From: DAOUKH01 sp034421515
GTDB taxonomy: Bacteria; Chloroflexota; Dehalococcoidia; SHYB01
DNA length: 64,000 nucleotides
Direction: 5' to 3'
NCBI GenBank assembly: GCA_034421515.1
Contig: DAOUKH010000046.1
Span: 1-64,000, forward strand
This document shows positions 43,093 to 50,606 of this stretch, one piece after another. The notes beneath the pieces were generated by a model, which was not told where the DNA came from, did no database searches, and worked only from the letters and a program-made list of their open reading frames with translations. The position numbers and the translations under genes are program-made. Within the stretch, counting starts at the first letter, position 1. Each line of letters starts with the position of its first letter.

Positions 43093-44082
43093 CTATCGCG
43101 GATTCGGGATGATCAACACGGGGTCGCCCGAGGCGCGGATCATGGCCTCGCCGACACTGCCCATCAGCCACCGGGATAGACCCGACCGCCCGTGCGTCGT
43201 CATCACGATGAGGTCGTTCGGCGTTTCCTGGGCGAAGGTTAGCAGTGCCTGCGGAGCCGACCCCTGCAAGACCTTGAACCGGGCGCGCACTCCTTGGCGC
43301 TTCAGGCGCTCGGCTACGGCGTCGAGGTACTCCGTGGCCGCGGGCACCAGCTGCGCGTGGACGTCGGCAAGGCCCACGTAGCCGCCGTAGGCATACGATG
43401 GGGAGTCCAGACTAACCGCCCGGACGAGCAGGAGATCCGTAGCGAGCGCCCCCGCCAACTGCGCGGCAAAGGGCAGAGCGCGCTCGCTCAGGTCCGAACC
43501 GTCGAGCGGCACCATGACGGTGCTCAGCGAGTCTCCCTGAGGCCCCACGTACTTCTTGGCCCGCTCCGGCGTCACCGTCAGCACCGGCAAGGTCGACGCG
43601 TGCACGACCTTGTCGGTGACGCTCCCCAAGATGCCGCGGGCGATGGCATTCCGCCCATGCGTCGACATGGCAATGATGCCGCACCCCTCCTCATCGGCTA
43701 CCCGCAGGATTTCCTCCGCCGGGTTTCCGATACTGGAGCGGACGCCAACCGTGATCCCCTGTTCCCTCAACCCGGCGGCAACCCCTTCGAGTTCATCCGC
43801 TGCGTTACCTTTGGCGGCGCTTTCGATTTGGTCCCTGTAGAGGACTCCGGTCTCGCCGGACTCCGAGCCCGTCCCACCCGGGCGCTCCAGCGTTCCGGGC
43901 GGGTAGTGGACGGCCGCCGGATCGACGACGCCGAGCAGCAGAAGCGGCGCGTTGCCCCTTCTCGCCACCTCGCCCACGTAGGGAAGAATGCCCGCGGCCA
44001 CGTCGGTCCCATCGAGGGGCACCAGCATGGGCCGGGACAACAAACCCTGGGCGCCCTCTTGCGCGTTCTCACCGTTCCCCAT
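43093..44082 (-). CDS. Tandem universal stress protein (two UspA domains)
   Basis: 329 residues, GAGGTG before the ATG. Domain 1 (about 15-170) begins MLVPLDGTDVAAGILPYVGE and ends with the ATP-binding loop STHGRNAIARGILGSV; domain 2 (about 185-329) begins VMVPLDGSDLSERALPFAAQ and ends TTHGRSGLSRWLMGSV. Both keep the G-2x-G-9x-G(S) nucleotide motif, so both probably bind ATP. It lies between the two RNA helicases on the opposite strand, convergent with copy A. Confidence 0.93.
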   Translation of the reverse strand: MGNGENAQEGAQGLLSRPMLVPLDGTDVAAGILPYVGEVARRGNAPLLLLGVVDPAAVHYPPGTLERPGGTGSESGETGVLYRDQIESAAKGNAADELEGVAAGLREQGITVGVRSSIGNPAEEILRVADEEGCGIIAMSTHGRNAIARGILGSVTDKVVHASTLPVLTVTPERAKKYVGPQGDSLSTVMVPLDGSDLSERALPFAAQLAGALATDLLLVRAVSLDSPSYAYGGYVGLADVHAQLVPAATEYLDAVAERLKRQGVRARFKVLQGSAPQALLTFAQETPNDLIVMTTHGRSGLSRWLMGSVGEAMIRASGDPVLIIPNPR

Positions 44083-44244
44083 GGTGGCACCTCGACTCCA
44101 TCCGGCGGCGTTCCCGTCCTACATTCCCTCTATCTCTATCCTACTCAACATCCCGCTCCCGCGCCTTGCCTGCGCCGTGTCCCAGGCCTAAAGTTCGGCC
44201 AAGAGGGTTCGGGCCTGTCCTTCTCGCCCGGACGGGAGGTTGGA

Positions 44245-44607
44245 GTGAACCGGCGAGCCCTCTTCCTCTTCGGATGCATCCTCGCCATCGTCGGCGGCGG
44301 CGCCGTCCCCGGCCCCGCGGGAATAACCATGCTGGTCTTCGGCATCCTGGTCGCCTTGGGCGTTGCCGCCTCCGCCTTCTTCAAGGCCGCCGACTGTTGG
44401 TCGGAGGGAACCGAGAAAGGAACACCCCGGAGCGGTCCGCCGAAATCCGGTCGGCTCGGGTCATTCTCGCGGCGCAGGAGCACGTCAAGCAGGCCTTCGC
44501 TGCGCGGAGGCGCCTCGCGCCCCGGCGAACTGCCGCGGTCGAAACCCGGCAAGCCCCCGATCCCGGAAAGGAAGCCCGAGCCGCCCAGCCGCCAACTGCC
44601 GGGCTAG
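44245..44607 (+). CDS. Small membrane protein with basic tail
   Basis: 120 residues from a GTG at 44245 preceded by GGGAGGTTGGA. Two adjacent hydrophobic segments (ALFLFGCILAIVGGGAVPGP and GITMLVFGILVALGVAASAF) form a hairpin. A long Ser/Arg/Pro-rich tail (about residues 50-120) should be cytoplasmic. No family recognised. It lies between the divergent Usp gene and DEAD-box copy B. Confidence 0.55.
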   Translation: MNRRALFLFGCILAIVGGGAVPGPAGITMLVFGILVALGVAASAFFKAADCWSEGTEKGTPRSGPPKSGRLGSFSRRRSTSSRPSLRGGASRPGELPRSKPGKPPIPERKPEPPSRQLPG

Positions 44608-44658
44608 GGAGCGCCGGCCCTCGCCACGGACGCATCCGCTCTCCCGGTTTAGCCCTTC

Positions 44659-44667
44659 TGTTACAAT
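44659..44667 (+). promoter_or_regulatory. Extended -10 promoter of the second DEAD-box gene
   Basis: TGTTACAAT, identical to the element at 41480. Predicted leader about 121 nt, containing CCCCGCGCTGA and TTAGGAGTTCTGTTTCC as in the paralogue. Confidence 0.55.
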
Positions 44668-44794
44668 GGTGGCAGGCGCTCGATGCCGCACCAAGGCCTT
44701 CTACAGCAGCGGACCCCCACCTCTCCTGTTTTTCGTCTTTCTGCCCCGCGCTGAATTACTTGTGCCGCCCCTGGGTTAGGAGTTCTGTTTCCAC

Positions 44795-46249
44795 ATGCCT
44801 CTTGCATCCGTATCCACCCGTCCACGCTTGTCCGGCCGTAGACGCCGGCACCAGGCCGTCTGCACCGAGTGCGGCGCCTCCACCACCGTCCCCTTCCAGC
44901 CTAGCCAAGACCGTCCGGTGTACTGTCCCCCCTGCTTCAAGGACCGGCGCCGCGGCGCTTCCTCCTCCGCAGGCGAGTCTCTTCCTCCAGGCAAGTCCTC
45001 CGCCGGCACCGCTCCCGCCGCTTCCTCAGCGTTTCCCGCGATGGCCTTGCGTGCCGCCACCAGAGCGGCGCTCTCCCGCATGGACATAGCGGAGCCCACA
45101 CCGATTCAAGAGAAGTCCATCCCCCTCCTCCTAGAAGGACGGGACGTGATCGGCCAGGCGCGCACGGGGTCTGGGAAGACCCTGGCGTTCGCGGTCCCCA
45201 TGGCGGAGCAATGCGACCCGTCGCTCAAGAAGGTACAGGCGTTAGTGCTGGTCCCCACCCGCGAGCTGGCGATCCAGGTGGCCGGAGTCACGGAGGCCAT
45301 GGCCTCTCCACAGGGGCTGCGCTGCACGCTGCTCTACGGCGGCCGGTCGTTGAAGCCGGAGTACACGGCGTTGAAGAGCGGCGTCCAGATCGTCATCGGC
45401 ACCCCCGGCCGAACGCTGGACCACCTCCGGCAGGGCACGCTCGACCTGCGTTCGGTTCGGTTCCTGGTGTTGGACGAGGCGGACGAAATGCTGGACCGGG
45501 GTTTCGCCCACGATGTCGAGGCCATCCTCGGCGGGACACCTTCAGAACGGCAGACGGCGCTCCTGTCGGCGACGATGCCGGAGTGGGTGGCGAAGACCGC
45601 AGCAAAGCACCTGCGGAACCCCGTGCTCGTAGAGGTGGACGCGGACCTGCAAGCGCTACCCGCCGTGAAGCATCTCGTCTACACCATTCAGAAGAGCGAC
45701 AAGATCGGCGCGCTCCAAACCCTGTTGGACGGGCGGGATGGCGCGGCGGTCCTCGTCTTTGGCAGGACCAAGCACGGCGTAAAGAAACTCACCAAGCAGT
45801 TGGACGCGCTGGGCTATCCGGTGGGGGCGCTTCAGGGGAACCTGAGTCAAGGCGCACGTGAGCGAGTGATGACGGAATTCCGTTCCGGCGCAACGCCCAT
45901 CTTGGTAGCCACCAACGTGGCCGCCCGGGGGTTGGACATCGATGGCATAGGCCAGGTCATCAACTTTGACCTGCCCGACTCCGAGCAGCTGTTCACCCAC
46001 AGGGTCGGACGCACCGGCCGCATGGGCCGCTCCGGCGAAGCCGTGACCTTCATCACCCCGGACGAGGAGAAGAAGTGGCGGGAAATCGACCGGAGCCTGG
46101 GCAGCCGCTTCACCCGGAAACCGTGGAATCCCACCCGGAGCGCCGTGCAACGCCAAGAGGACCCGCCACGGCAACCGCGGGTGAGGTCCTTCAGCCCCGC
46201 TTCCCGGCGGTGCAGGCCCGCCGCCAAGGCGGACAGACGCGCCGGATAG
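44795..46249 (+). CDS. DEAD-box RNA helicase with N-terminal zinc ribbon (copy B)
   Basis: 484 residues, very close to copy A throughout the core. Zinc-ribbon cysteines are at the same positions (C23, C26, C44, C47: CTECGASTTVPF, PVYCPPCF). Helicase motifs ARTGSGKT, PTRELA, VLDEADEML, SATMPEW and HRVGRTGRMGRSG are intact. The linker between ribbon and core is longer and differs, as does the C-terminal tail. Both copies look functional, so this is a retained duplication rather than a decaying one. Confidence 0.95.
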   Translation: MPLASVSTRPRLSGRRRRHQAVCTECGASTTVPFQPSQDRPVYCPPCFKDRRRGASSSAGESLPPGKSSAGTAPAASSAFPAMALRAATRAALSRMDIAEPTPIQEKSIPLLLEGRDVIGQARTGSGKTLAFAVPMAEQCDPSLKKVQALVLVPTRELAIQVAGVTEAMASPQGLRCTLLYGGRSLKPEYTALKSGVQIVIGTPGRTLDHLRQGTLDLRSVRFLVLDEADEMLDRGFAHDVEAILGGTPSERQTALLSATMPEWVAKTAAKHLRNPVLVEVDADLQALPAVKHLVYTIQKSDKIGALQTLLDGRDGAAVLVFGRTKHGVKKLTKQLDALGYPVGALQGNLSQGARERVMTEFRSGATPILVATNVAARGLDIDGIGQVINFDLPDSEQLFTHRVGRTGRMGRSGEAVTFITPDEEKKWREIDRSLGSRFTRKPWNPTRSAVQRQEDPPRQPRVRSFSPASRRCRPAAKADRRAG

Positions 46250-46336
46250 TCCCCTTGACCCCCGTCCGGCTCTCGTAAGCAGAGCCGTAGCTCTGGGGCG
46301 TGGCGCGGACGCGCCGAGCCACCCGCCGCGCCGTTC

Positions 46337-46365
46337 TTGACACCGTTCCGGCCCATTCCTATCCT
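46337..46365 (+). promoter_or_regulatory. Promoter of the hotdog dehydratase pair
   Basis: Perfect TTGACA (46337-46342), 17-bp spacer, TATCCT (46360-46365). Start near 46372 gives a leader of about 39 nt before the GTG at 46411. Confidence 0.65.
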
Positions 46366-46410
46366 CAACCCCGGCGCCGCTCCGAGAGCGGCCCCTGCCG
46401 GAGGAGCCCC

Positions 46411-46920
46411 GTGACCCAACAACAGCAAGTCCCCGAGGTTAGCGACGAGCTCAACGCCTTCGTCGGCAAGACCATGCGCCGCCAGGTGTCGCACCCGGTC
46501 ACCGAGTCCGACATCCGTCGCTGGGCGATCGCCATCTACTGGCCGGAGAAGCCGCCGCGCCTCTTCTGGGACGAGGATTACGCCAAGAGCACCCGCTTCG
46601 GCGGCATCGTCGCCCCCGACGAGTTCAACCCCTTCGCCTGGCCCATCGACCCCGGCGAGACCCTCCTGACCGACGACGACCTCGCGCCCGCCATCAAGCG
46701 CATGGGCATCGGCATGAACATCCTCAACGGCGGCGGCGGCAACACCTACTTCGAACGCATCCGCCCCGGCGACGTCATCACCGCCGAGACCGTCCTCGAC
46801 CAAGCCTACACCCGGCCCGGCCGCCTCGGCGTCATGCTCTTCCTCATCCGCAAGACCACCTGGACCAACCAGGACGGCAAGAAGGTCCGCGAATCACGCG
46901 GCATCGGCATCAAGTACTAG
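46411..46920 (+). CDS. FAS1-like hotdog dehydratase domain protein
   Basis: 169 residues from a GTG at 46411 with GGAGGAG upstream; a longer in-frame reading has no such site. SHPVTESDIRRWAIAIYWPE and RFGGIVAPDEFNPFAW match the N-terminal hotdog half of MaoC-like dehydratases, and GGGNTYFERIRPGDVITAET the strand after the hot-dog helix. Likely pairs with the next gene product as a heterodimeric (R)-enoyl-CoA-type hydratase. Substrate unknown. Confidence 0.85.
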   Translation: MTQQQQVPEVSDELNAFVGKTMRRQVSHPVTESDIRRWAIAIYWPEKPPRLFWDEDYAKSTRFGGIVAPDEFNPFAWPIDPGETLLTDDDLAPAIKRMGIGMNILNGGGGNTYFERIRPGDVITAETVLDQAYTRPGRLGVMLFLIRKTTWTNQDGKKVRESRGIGIKY

Positions 46921-46947
46921 CCGCGAACCATCCCCAAGGAGCCAACC

Positions 46948-47385
46948 GTGGGCATCGAAGACAGCCTCTACTTCGAAGACGTGACCGAAGGGCAGCAGGT
47001 CCCCTCCTTCACCCGCGCGCCGAACCTGATGGAGTGGAACCGCTACGCCGCGGTCAACGACGAGTTCGTCTACATCCACATGGACGTCGACAAGGCCCAG
47101 GCCGCCGGCATGAAGGACGTCTTCGGGATGGGCAACCTCCGCCTCGCCTACCTCCACAACATGCTGCGCGACTGGATCGGCGTCACCGGCGACATCCGCC
47201 GCGTCGACGTGCAGCACCGCTCGCTCAACTACAAGGACGAGAAGCTCATCTGCAAGGCCACCGTCACCAAGAAGTACACCGAGAACGGCGAGAACCTCGT
47301 CGACCTCGATCTCGAAGTCGAGAATCCCGAGGGCAAGAACGCGACGCCGGGCACCGCGACTGTGGTGCTGCCTTCGCGGGGCTAG
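46948..47385 (+). CDS. MaoC-like acyl dehydratase (partner subunit)
   Basis: 145 residues, GTG start with AAGGAG upstream, 27 bases after the previous gene. YFEDVTEGQQVPSFTRAPNL leads into NRYAAVNDEFVYIHMDVDKA, where the NDE...IHMD stretch is the place of the MaoC catalytic Asp and His. The pair arrangement matches two-gene hydratases in which each subunit gives one hotdog fold. Confidence 0.83.
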   Translation: MGIEDSLYFEDVTEGQQVPSFTRAPNLMEWNRYAAVNDEFVYIHMDVDKAQAAGMKDVFGMGNLRLAYLHNMLRDWIGVTGDIRRVDVQHRSLNYKDEKLICKATVTKKYTENGENLVDLDLEVENPEGKNATPGTATVVLPSRG

Positions 47386-47402
47386 ACCCACCGCAAGCCA
47401 AT

Positions 47403-47485
47403 CCCCCTCTGGGGGAGCACCGCACGCCTCTCCCCTTTTTGGGAGCACCTTAAGCCTCTCTCCCTCTGGGAGAGACTGAGAGAGG
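47403..47485. repeat. Dispersed hairpin repeats, copy 6 with two partial units
   Basis: Partial left units CCCCCTCTGGGGGAGCACC (47403) and CCTCTCCCCTTTTTGGGAGCACC (47428) precede a full unit CCTCTCTCCCTCTGGGAGAG then ACTGAGAGAGG (47455-47485). The end of the full unit supplies the GAGAGGA that acts as the ribosome site of the DinB gene. Confidence 0.65.
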
Positions 47486-47491
47486 ACAGGC

Positions 47492-48028
47492 ATGGACTAC
47501 CGCGAAGCCGTCGCCTGGAGCCTGGGCCGCACCCTGACGATCATCAAGAACGCCGCCGCCGACCTCACCGAGGAGGAGGCGGGCTACCGTCCCTGCGCCA
47601 CCTGCAACTCCATCGCTTCTACGATCATCCACTGCGGCCGGGCGGTCGACACCTGGACCACCTCGGCACTGGGTGAAAAAGACGACATCTGGATAACCCA
47701 GGGCTGGGCCAAGAAGTTCGGCCTCCCCGACGACGACCGCGGTTGGACCTATGACACGCAGCCGCCCGCCGAACGGGCGCGGATCGCCGAGCTTCCCGCC
47801 TACTTCGAGGCGACCAACCGCCGCTTCCTCGACCTCGTCGCCAACGTCCCCGACGAACGCCTCACCGAGCCCGTCCAAGGACGCCGCTTCAGCCTCCCTC
47901 TCGAGAAGCTCTTCTCGCACATCGTCACCGAGCTCGCCCAGCACGCCGGCCAGATCGACTACCTCCGCGGCATGCTGGGCAAGGACTCGGCCATCACCGG
48001 CACGCCCCCTCCCAAGCCGATTGGGTAA
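47492..48028 (+). CDS. DinB superfamily protein
   Basis: 178 residues. Four-helix DinB/YfiT-like fold: TIIKNAAADLTEEEAGYRPC, then SIASTIIHCGRAVDTWTTSA with the first metal histidine, and FSHIVTELAQHAGQIDYLRG with the H-x3-H pair near the C-terminus. Members are metal-dependent, often thiol or damage related transferases. Its exact reaction is unknown. The ribosome site lies in a repeat unit. Confidence 0.85.
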   Translation: MDYREAVAWSLGRTLTIIKNAAADLTEEEAGYRPCATCNSIASTIIHCGRAVDTWTTSALGEKDDIWITQGWAKKFGLPDDDRGWTYDTQPPAERARIAELPAYFEATNRRFLDLVANVPDERLTEPVQGRRFSLPLEKLFSHIVTELAQHAGQIDYLRGMLGKDSAITGTPPPKPIG

Positions 48029-48103
48029 AAGGGACGGCGCCGCACCTTGCGGGCCGCTCCGCTCCGGTATCCTGTGCTACGCAGACAGCGTGAACCTGTG
48101 GCC

Positions 48104-48397
48104 ATGAAAAACATCACCGTGTCCATCGACGAGGAGACTTACCGTCGCGCCCGTATTCGGGCGGCGGAGCTCGGCACGTCCCTATCGGATCTCGTGCGGA
48201 GCTACCTCAGCGCCCTCGTCGCCCGCCCGACCTCGGAAGCGGAGGTTGATCCCCAGGACGTCGAGACGCCCGACGAGCGCCGTCGCAGGCTGCTTCGAGA
48301 GGTGCTCGCGGATTTGGACGCAAAGGGCGCAGGGTTAATCATGTCCGAGAATCTACCCCGCGACGCCCTGTACCGACCGCGATGCGATGTCCGCTGA
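48104..48397 (+). CDS. Ribbon-helix-helix type antitoxin-like protein (orphan)
   Basis: 97 residues from ATG 48104; a GTG two codons earlier is possible. MKNITVSIDEETYRRARIRA followed by AELGTSLSDLVRSYL is the N-terminus of VapB-like antitoxins paired with PIN toxins, and SENLPRDALYRPR resembles their usual C-terminus. No PIN toxin follows; the next complete gene is hicA. It appears to be an orphan. Confidence 0.75.
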   Translation: MKNITVSIDEETYRRARIRAAELGTSLSDLVRSYLSALVARPTSEAEVDPQDVETPDERRRRLLREVLADLDAKGAGLIMSENLPRDALYRPRCDVR

Positions 48398-48464
48398 CGA
48401 GGCCCGCGCGCTTCGAGGAACAAGCTGGGAAGGCGACCTCGATTCGCTGCGTTCCGGCCGCTAG
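48387..48464 (+). pseudogene. Short antitoxin C-terminus-like remnant
   Basis: 25 codons in another frame (MSADEARALRGTSWEGDLDS, then LRSGR and stop), overlapping the end of the orphan antitoxin. The RGTSWEGDLDSLR pattern resembles C-terminal tails of small antitoxins. It may be what is left of a second antitoxin after deletion of a toxin gene. No ribosome site. Confidence 0.35.
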
Positions 48465-48518
48465 CCGCCCGGGCAGCATCATCCTTGCTGATCGCACAAA
48501 TATGTGTTGGAATAGCTG

Positions 48519-48725
48519 GTGAACGACAGGGAGTTCTTGAGAAGACTCAGACGATACGCCCGTAGGCATCGTTTTGACGTCACCTTCGAACCCACTCGCG
48601 GGAAAGGGAGCCATGGTTCGGTCTGGCTCGGCGCTTTCCGGACAACTGTCCCGCATGGCGAGATTCCGACCGGCACGCTGGCCTCGATGCTGAAGGACTT
48701 GCACATCGATAGAAGAGAGTTCTAG
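48519..48725 (+). CDS. hicA: HicA toxin
   Basis: 68 residues, GTG start. A double-stranded-RNA-binding-like mRNA interferase. The core RGKGSHGSVWLGAFRTTVPH contains the catalytic His (H32), and GEIPTGTLASMLKDLHI is the standard C-terminus. No strong ribosome site is visible. hicB follows after 3 bases. Confidence 0.88.
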   Translation: MNDREFLRRLRRYARRHRFDVTFEPTRGKGSHGSVWLGAFRTTVPHGEIPTGTLASMLKDLHIDRREF

Positions 48726-48728
48726 CTC

Positions 48729-49205
48729 ATGCGCTACGCCTATCCCTGCAATATCGTCCCCGACGAAGAGGAGCAACGGGCGACCGGAAGGGAAGCCTAC
48801 GTGGTGAACTTTCCGGATGTATACGGAGCCAACACCGGCGGGTGGTCATGGGAAGAGGCCCTGGAAATGGCCCAGGACTGCTTGGGCGTCGCTCTGGCCA
48901 TGTACGTCGATGACCGCCAGGAGATTCCCTCCCCCAGTCCCCTGGCTGAGGGCCAGGTGCTGATCTCCGTGGCGCCCATTGTCGCGGCGAAGTTGGCCCT
49001 CTATGCCGCCATGCGGGAGCAGGGCTTGACCAACGTCGCGCTCGCCGCCCGGTTGGGGCTGCAAGAAACCGCGGTCAGGCGACTTGTCGACCCCGGACAT
49101 CGTTCACACATTACGTCGGTCGAGAAGGCCCTGCGAGCCGTTGGGCGCGACCTTGTACTGGAGGATAGAGCCGCGGTCCAAGAGCCTAAGGGGTCCGCCG
49201 CTTAA
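48729..49205 (+). CDS. hicB: HicB antitoxin with helix-turn-helix
   Basis: 158 residues. The N-terminal partial RNase H-like fold (YVVNFPDVYGANTGGWSWEE, ALEMAQDCLGVALAMYVDD) binds HicA. The C-terminal helix-turn-helix (VAAKLALYAAMREQGLTNVA, LAARLGLQETAVRRLVDPGH) should bind the hicAB promoter for autoregulation. Confidence 0.9.
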   Translation: MRYAYPCNIVPDEEEQRATGREAYVVNFPDVYGANTGGWSWEEALEMAQDCLGVALAMYVDDRQEIPSPSPLAEGQVLISVAPIVAAKLALYAAMREQGLTNVALAARLGLQETAVRRLVDPGHRSHITSVEKALRAVGRDLVLEDRAAVQEPKGSAA

Positions 49206-49216
49206 CCTCGACCTAA

Positions 49217-49238
49217 CGGGTAGCCGTACGGCTACCCG
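49217..49238. terminator. Strong dyad between convergent hicB and VOC genes
   Basis: CGGGTAGCCG and CGGCTACCCG pair perfectly around TA (in practice a 4-base loop or larger). It overlaps the stop codon of the VOC gene. Likely a bidirectional terminator, though no U-run follows on the plus strand. Confidence 0.5.
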
Positions 49239-49690
49239 CCCGCCGCCTTACTCTGGTAGCGCGCCCTCGTCTCCGCGGCGTGGCCGGGGGACATGAACTG
49301 GATGAGGATGCCGTCGGGGTCGACGAAGAAGCCGGGGCGCGGCGACTCCACCCCCATCCCCACCAGCCGCTCCGTCAGGGCCGCCAGGTCGGAGACGCCG
49401 ACCGCGAAGTGCGTCACGCCGAGATCGTCGAGCAGAATGCCCTCGCCGTGGGGGTCCTGGTACTCCGTCAGGGAGACCGTGATGCCGCCGCCGGTGTCGA
49501 GCGTCACCATGCGGTGGCCTTCCCGCGGGGTGCGGTGCGCCAGGTTCATGACCTCGCGGTCGTGGGGGGCGACGACGTCAAGCGTGACGCCGAAGCCAAG
49601 CTGGTCGCGGTAGAACCGGAGCGACCGCTCCATGTCGGAAACGGTCACCGTGATGTGGTCGACGCCTGAGAATTCGTAGCCGTGCGGCAT
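49232..49690 (-). CDS. VOC-superfamily (glyoxalase/bleomycin-resistance-like) protein
   Basis: 152 residues, ATG after AGGAGCG. Two beta-alpha-beta-beta-beta units: GVDHITVTVSDMERSLRFYR with the first metal His, DDLGVTHFAVGVSDLAALTE with the second, and GFFVDPDGILIQFM near the C-terminal metal Glu position, where Q or the nearby residues replace the usual Glu. Role could be dioxygenase, lyase or resistance; not assignable. Confidence 0.87.
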   Translation of the reverse strand: MPHGYEFSGVDHITVTVSDMERSLRFYRDQLGFGVTLDVVAPHDREVMNLAHRTPREGHRMVTLDTGGGITVSLTEYQDPHGEGILLDDLGVTHFAVGVSDLAALTERLVGMGVESPRPGFFVDPDGILIQFMSPGHAAETRARYQSKAAGG

Positions 49691-49737
49691 CGTGTTCGCT
49701 CCTAATATGCTCGTTCGTTATGTGCTCGCTATGCGTT

Positions 49738-49815
49738 TCATCTGGAGTGAAGAAGCGGTGACTTGCTCATGTCCACGTTGTGCAGCCCGATGGCGTTGTC
49801 CATGAGCATTTTCCG
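49738..49815 (-). pseudogene. Possible amidohydrolase C-terminal remnant
   Basis: The minus strand reads RKMLMDNAIGLHNVDMSKSP then LLHSR and stop. DNAIGLHNVD resembles the final helix of amidohydrolase_2 proteins (DNAxxLYNxD). Only about 25 codons are recognisable before the RNase P promoter region. Low confidence: it may be chance. Confidence 0.25.
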
Positions 49816-49853
49816 GGCGGGATGATACACCGCCGGTGAGGAACCGGGCGGCG

Positions 49854-49859
49854 TATACT
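49854..49859 (+). promoter_or_regulatory. -10 element of rnpB
   Basis: TATACT placed 7 bases before the expected 5' end of RNase P RNA. No good -35 is seen. Confidence 0.55.
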
Positions 49860-49865
49860 GGGGTC

Positions 49866-50258
49866 GGACCGAGAGGGCCGGGTGGCCGCCCGCTCGCGAG
49901 AGCGGGAGGAAAGTCCGAGCTCCACCGGGCAAGGATGCTGGGTAACTCCCAGGAGGGGCGACCCTACGGATAGCGCCACAGAAACATACCGCCCTTCTTC
50001 GGAAGGGTAAGGGTGCAATGGTGAGGTAAGAGCTCACCGGGGTTTCGGGTGACCGCGGCCCCGGGCAAGCCCCATCCGGAGCAAGGCCAAGTAGGAGGAC
50101 CATGAGCGCCCGGCTCGTCCTCGGGTTGGCCGCTCGACCCCGCCGGCAACGGCGGGGCTAGATAGATGGCCACCGCTCTCGGCCGCGGGAGGAAGGCCCT
50201 TCGGGCCGTAAACCGCCGCCGCGGGCACAGAACTCGGCTTACAGGCCCTCTCGGCCCG
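49866..50258 (+). ncRNA. rnpB: RNase P RNA (class A)
   Basis: Catalytic RNA that trims the 5' ends of tRNA precursors. The 5' core GAGGAAAGTCCGAGCTCC (49906-49923) and the 3' core ACAGAACTCGGCTTACAGGC (50227-50246) are the universally conserved strands forming helix P4. P1 pairs CCGAGAGGGCC (49869-49879) with GGCCCTCTCGG (50244-50254). GGTGCAATGGTGAGGTAAGAGC and AGATAGATGGCCACC in the middle are also typical. Length about 393 nt. Confidence 0.95.
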
Positions 50259-50290
50259 GACCCCGGCCTCCCCCGGGGTCCTCTCTTTAT
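50258..50290 (+). terminator. rnpB intrinsic terminator
   Basis: GGACCCCGG and CCGGGGTCC pair over 9 bp around CCTCCC, followed by TCTCTTTATG. Placed directly after the RNase P RNA 3' end. Confidence 0.75.
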
Positions 50291-50299
50291 GTCTAGCCG

Positions 50300-50329
50300 T
50301 TGACCCTCTCCCAAGCGCCGCCGTATCAT
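50300..50329 (+). promoter_or_regulatory. Promoter of the pentose phosphate operon
   Basis: TTGACC (50300-50305), 18-bp spacer, TATCAT (50324-50329). Starts near 50336, leaving a leader of about 265 nt that contains the transketolase-like fragment. Confidence 0.65.
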
Positions 50330-50447
50330 GATTGCGCGCCGGCACGGCCCGCCGGCGAGCCGCCGCAAAGGAGCCCGCTTCACCGCCCCCGCCCGCCCCC
50401 AGGCCGCCGCGCCGGGGGGCAGGGCGCTACCCAGGGAAGCAGACGCC

Positions 50448-50606
50448 ATGCACGACGCGGGACGCGATCAGCTGTGCATCGACACGATGCGCGCCCTCCC
50501 TATGGAGCAGGTCGAACGGGCCATTTCGGGCCGACCCGCCGTCATTGCCGCCGTCGAACGCTCCTACTGGTTGACAGAGGCTATGCGAAACAGCGAAGGA
50601 GCATGA
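50448..50606 (+). pseudogene. Transketolase N-terminus-like fragment
   Basis: 52 codons from ATG 50448. DQLCIDTMRALPMEQVERAI then SGRPAV corresponds to the transketolase start (L-D-x-L-C-I-x-T-I-R-x-L-x-x-D-A-V-x-K-A-x-S-G-H-P-G). The thiamine-pyrophosphate His is Arg, and the rest of the enzyme is missing. The stop overlaps the ATG of tal-pgi. Most likely a remnant of a tkt gene that stood at the head of this operon, now perhaps acting as a coupling leader peptide. Confidence 0.6.

Noticed and set aside
50328..50447. Upstream extension of the transketolase-like frame
   Set aside because: The extra 40 codons are low-complexity Arg/Pro/Ala and do not resemble transketolase; the similarity begins at the ATG at 50448.
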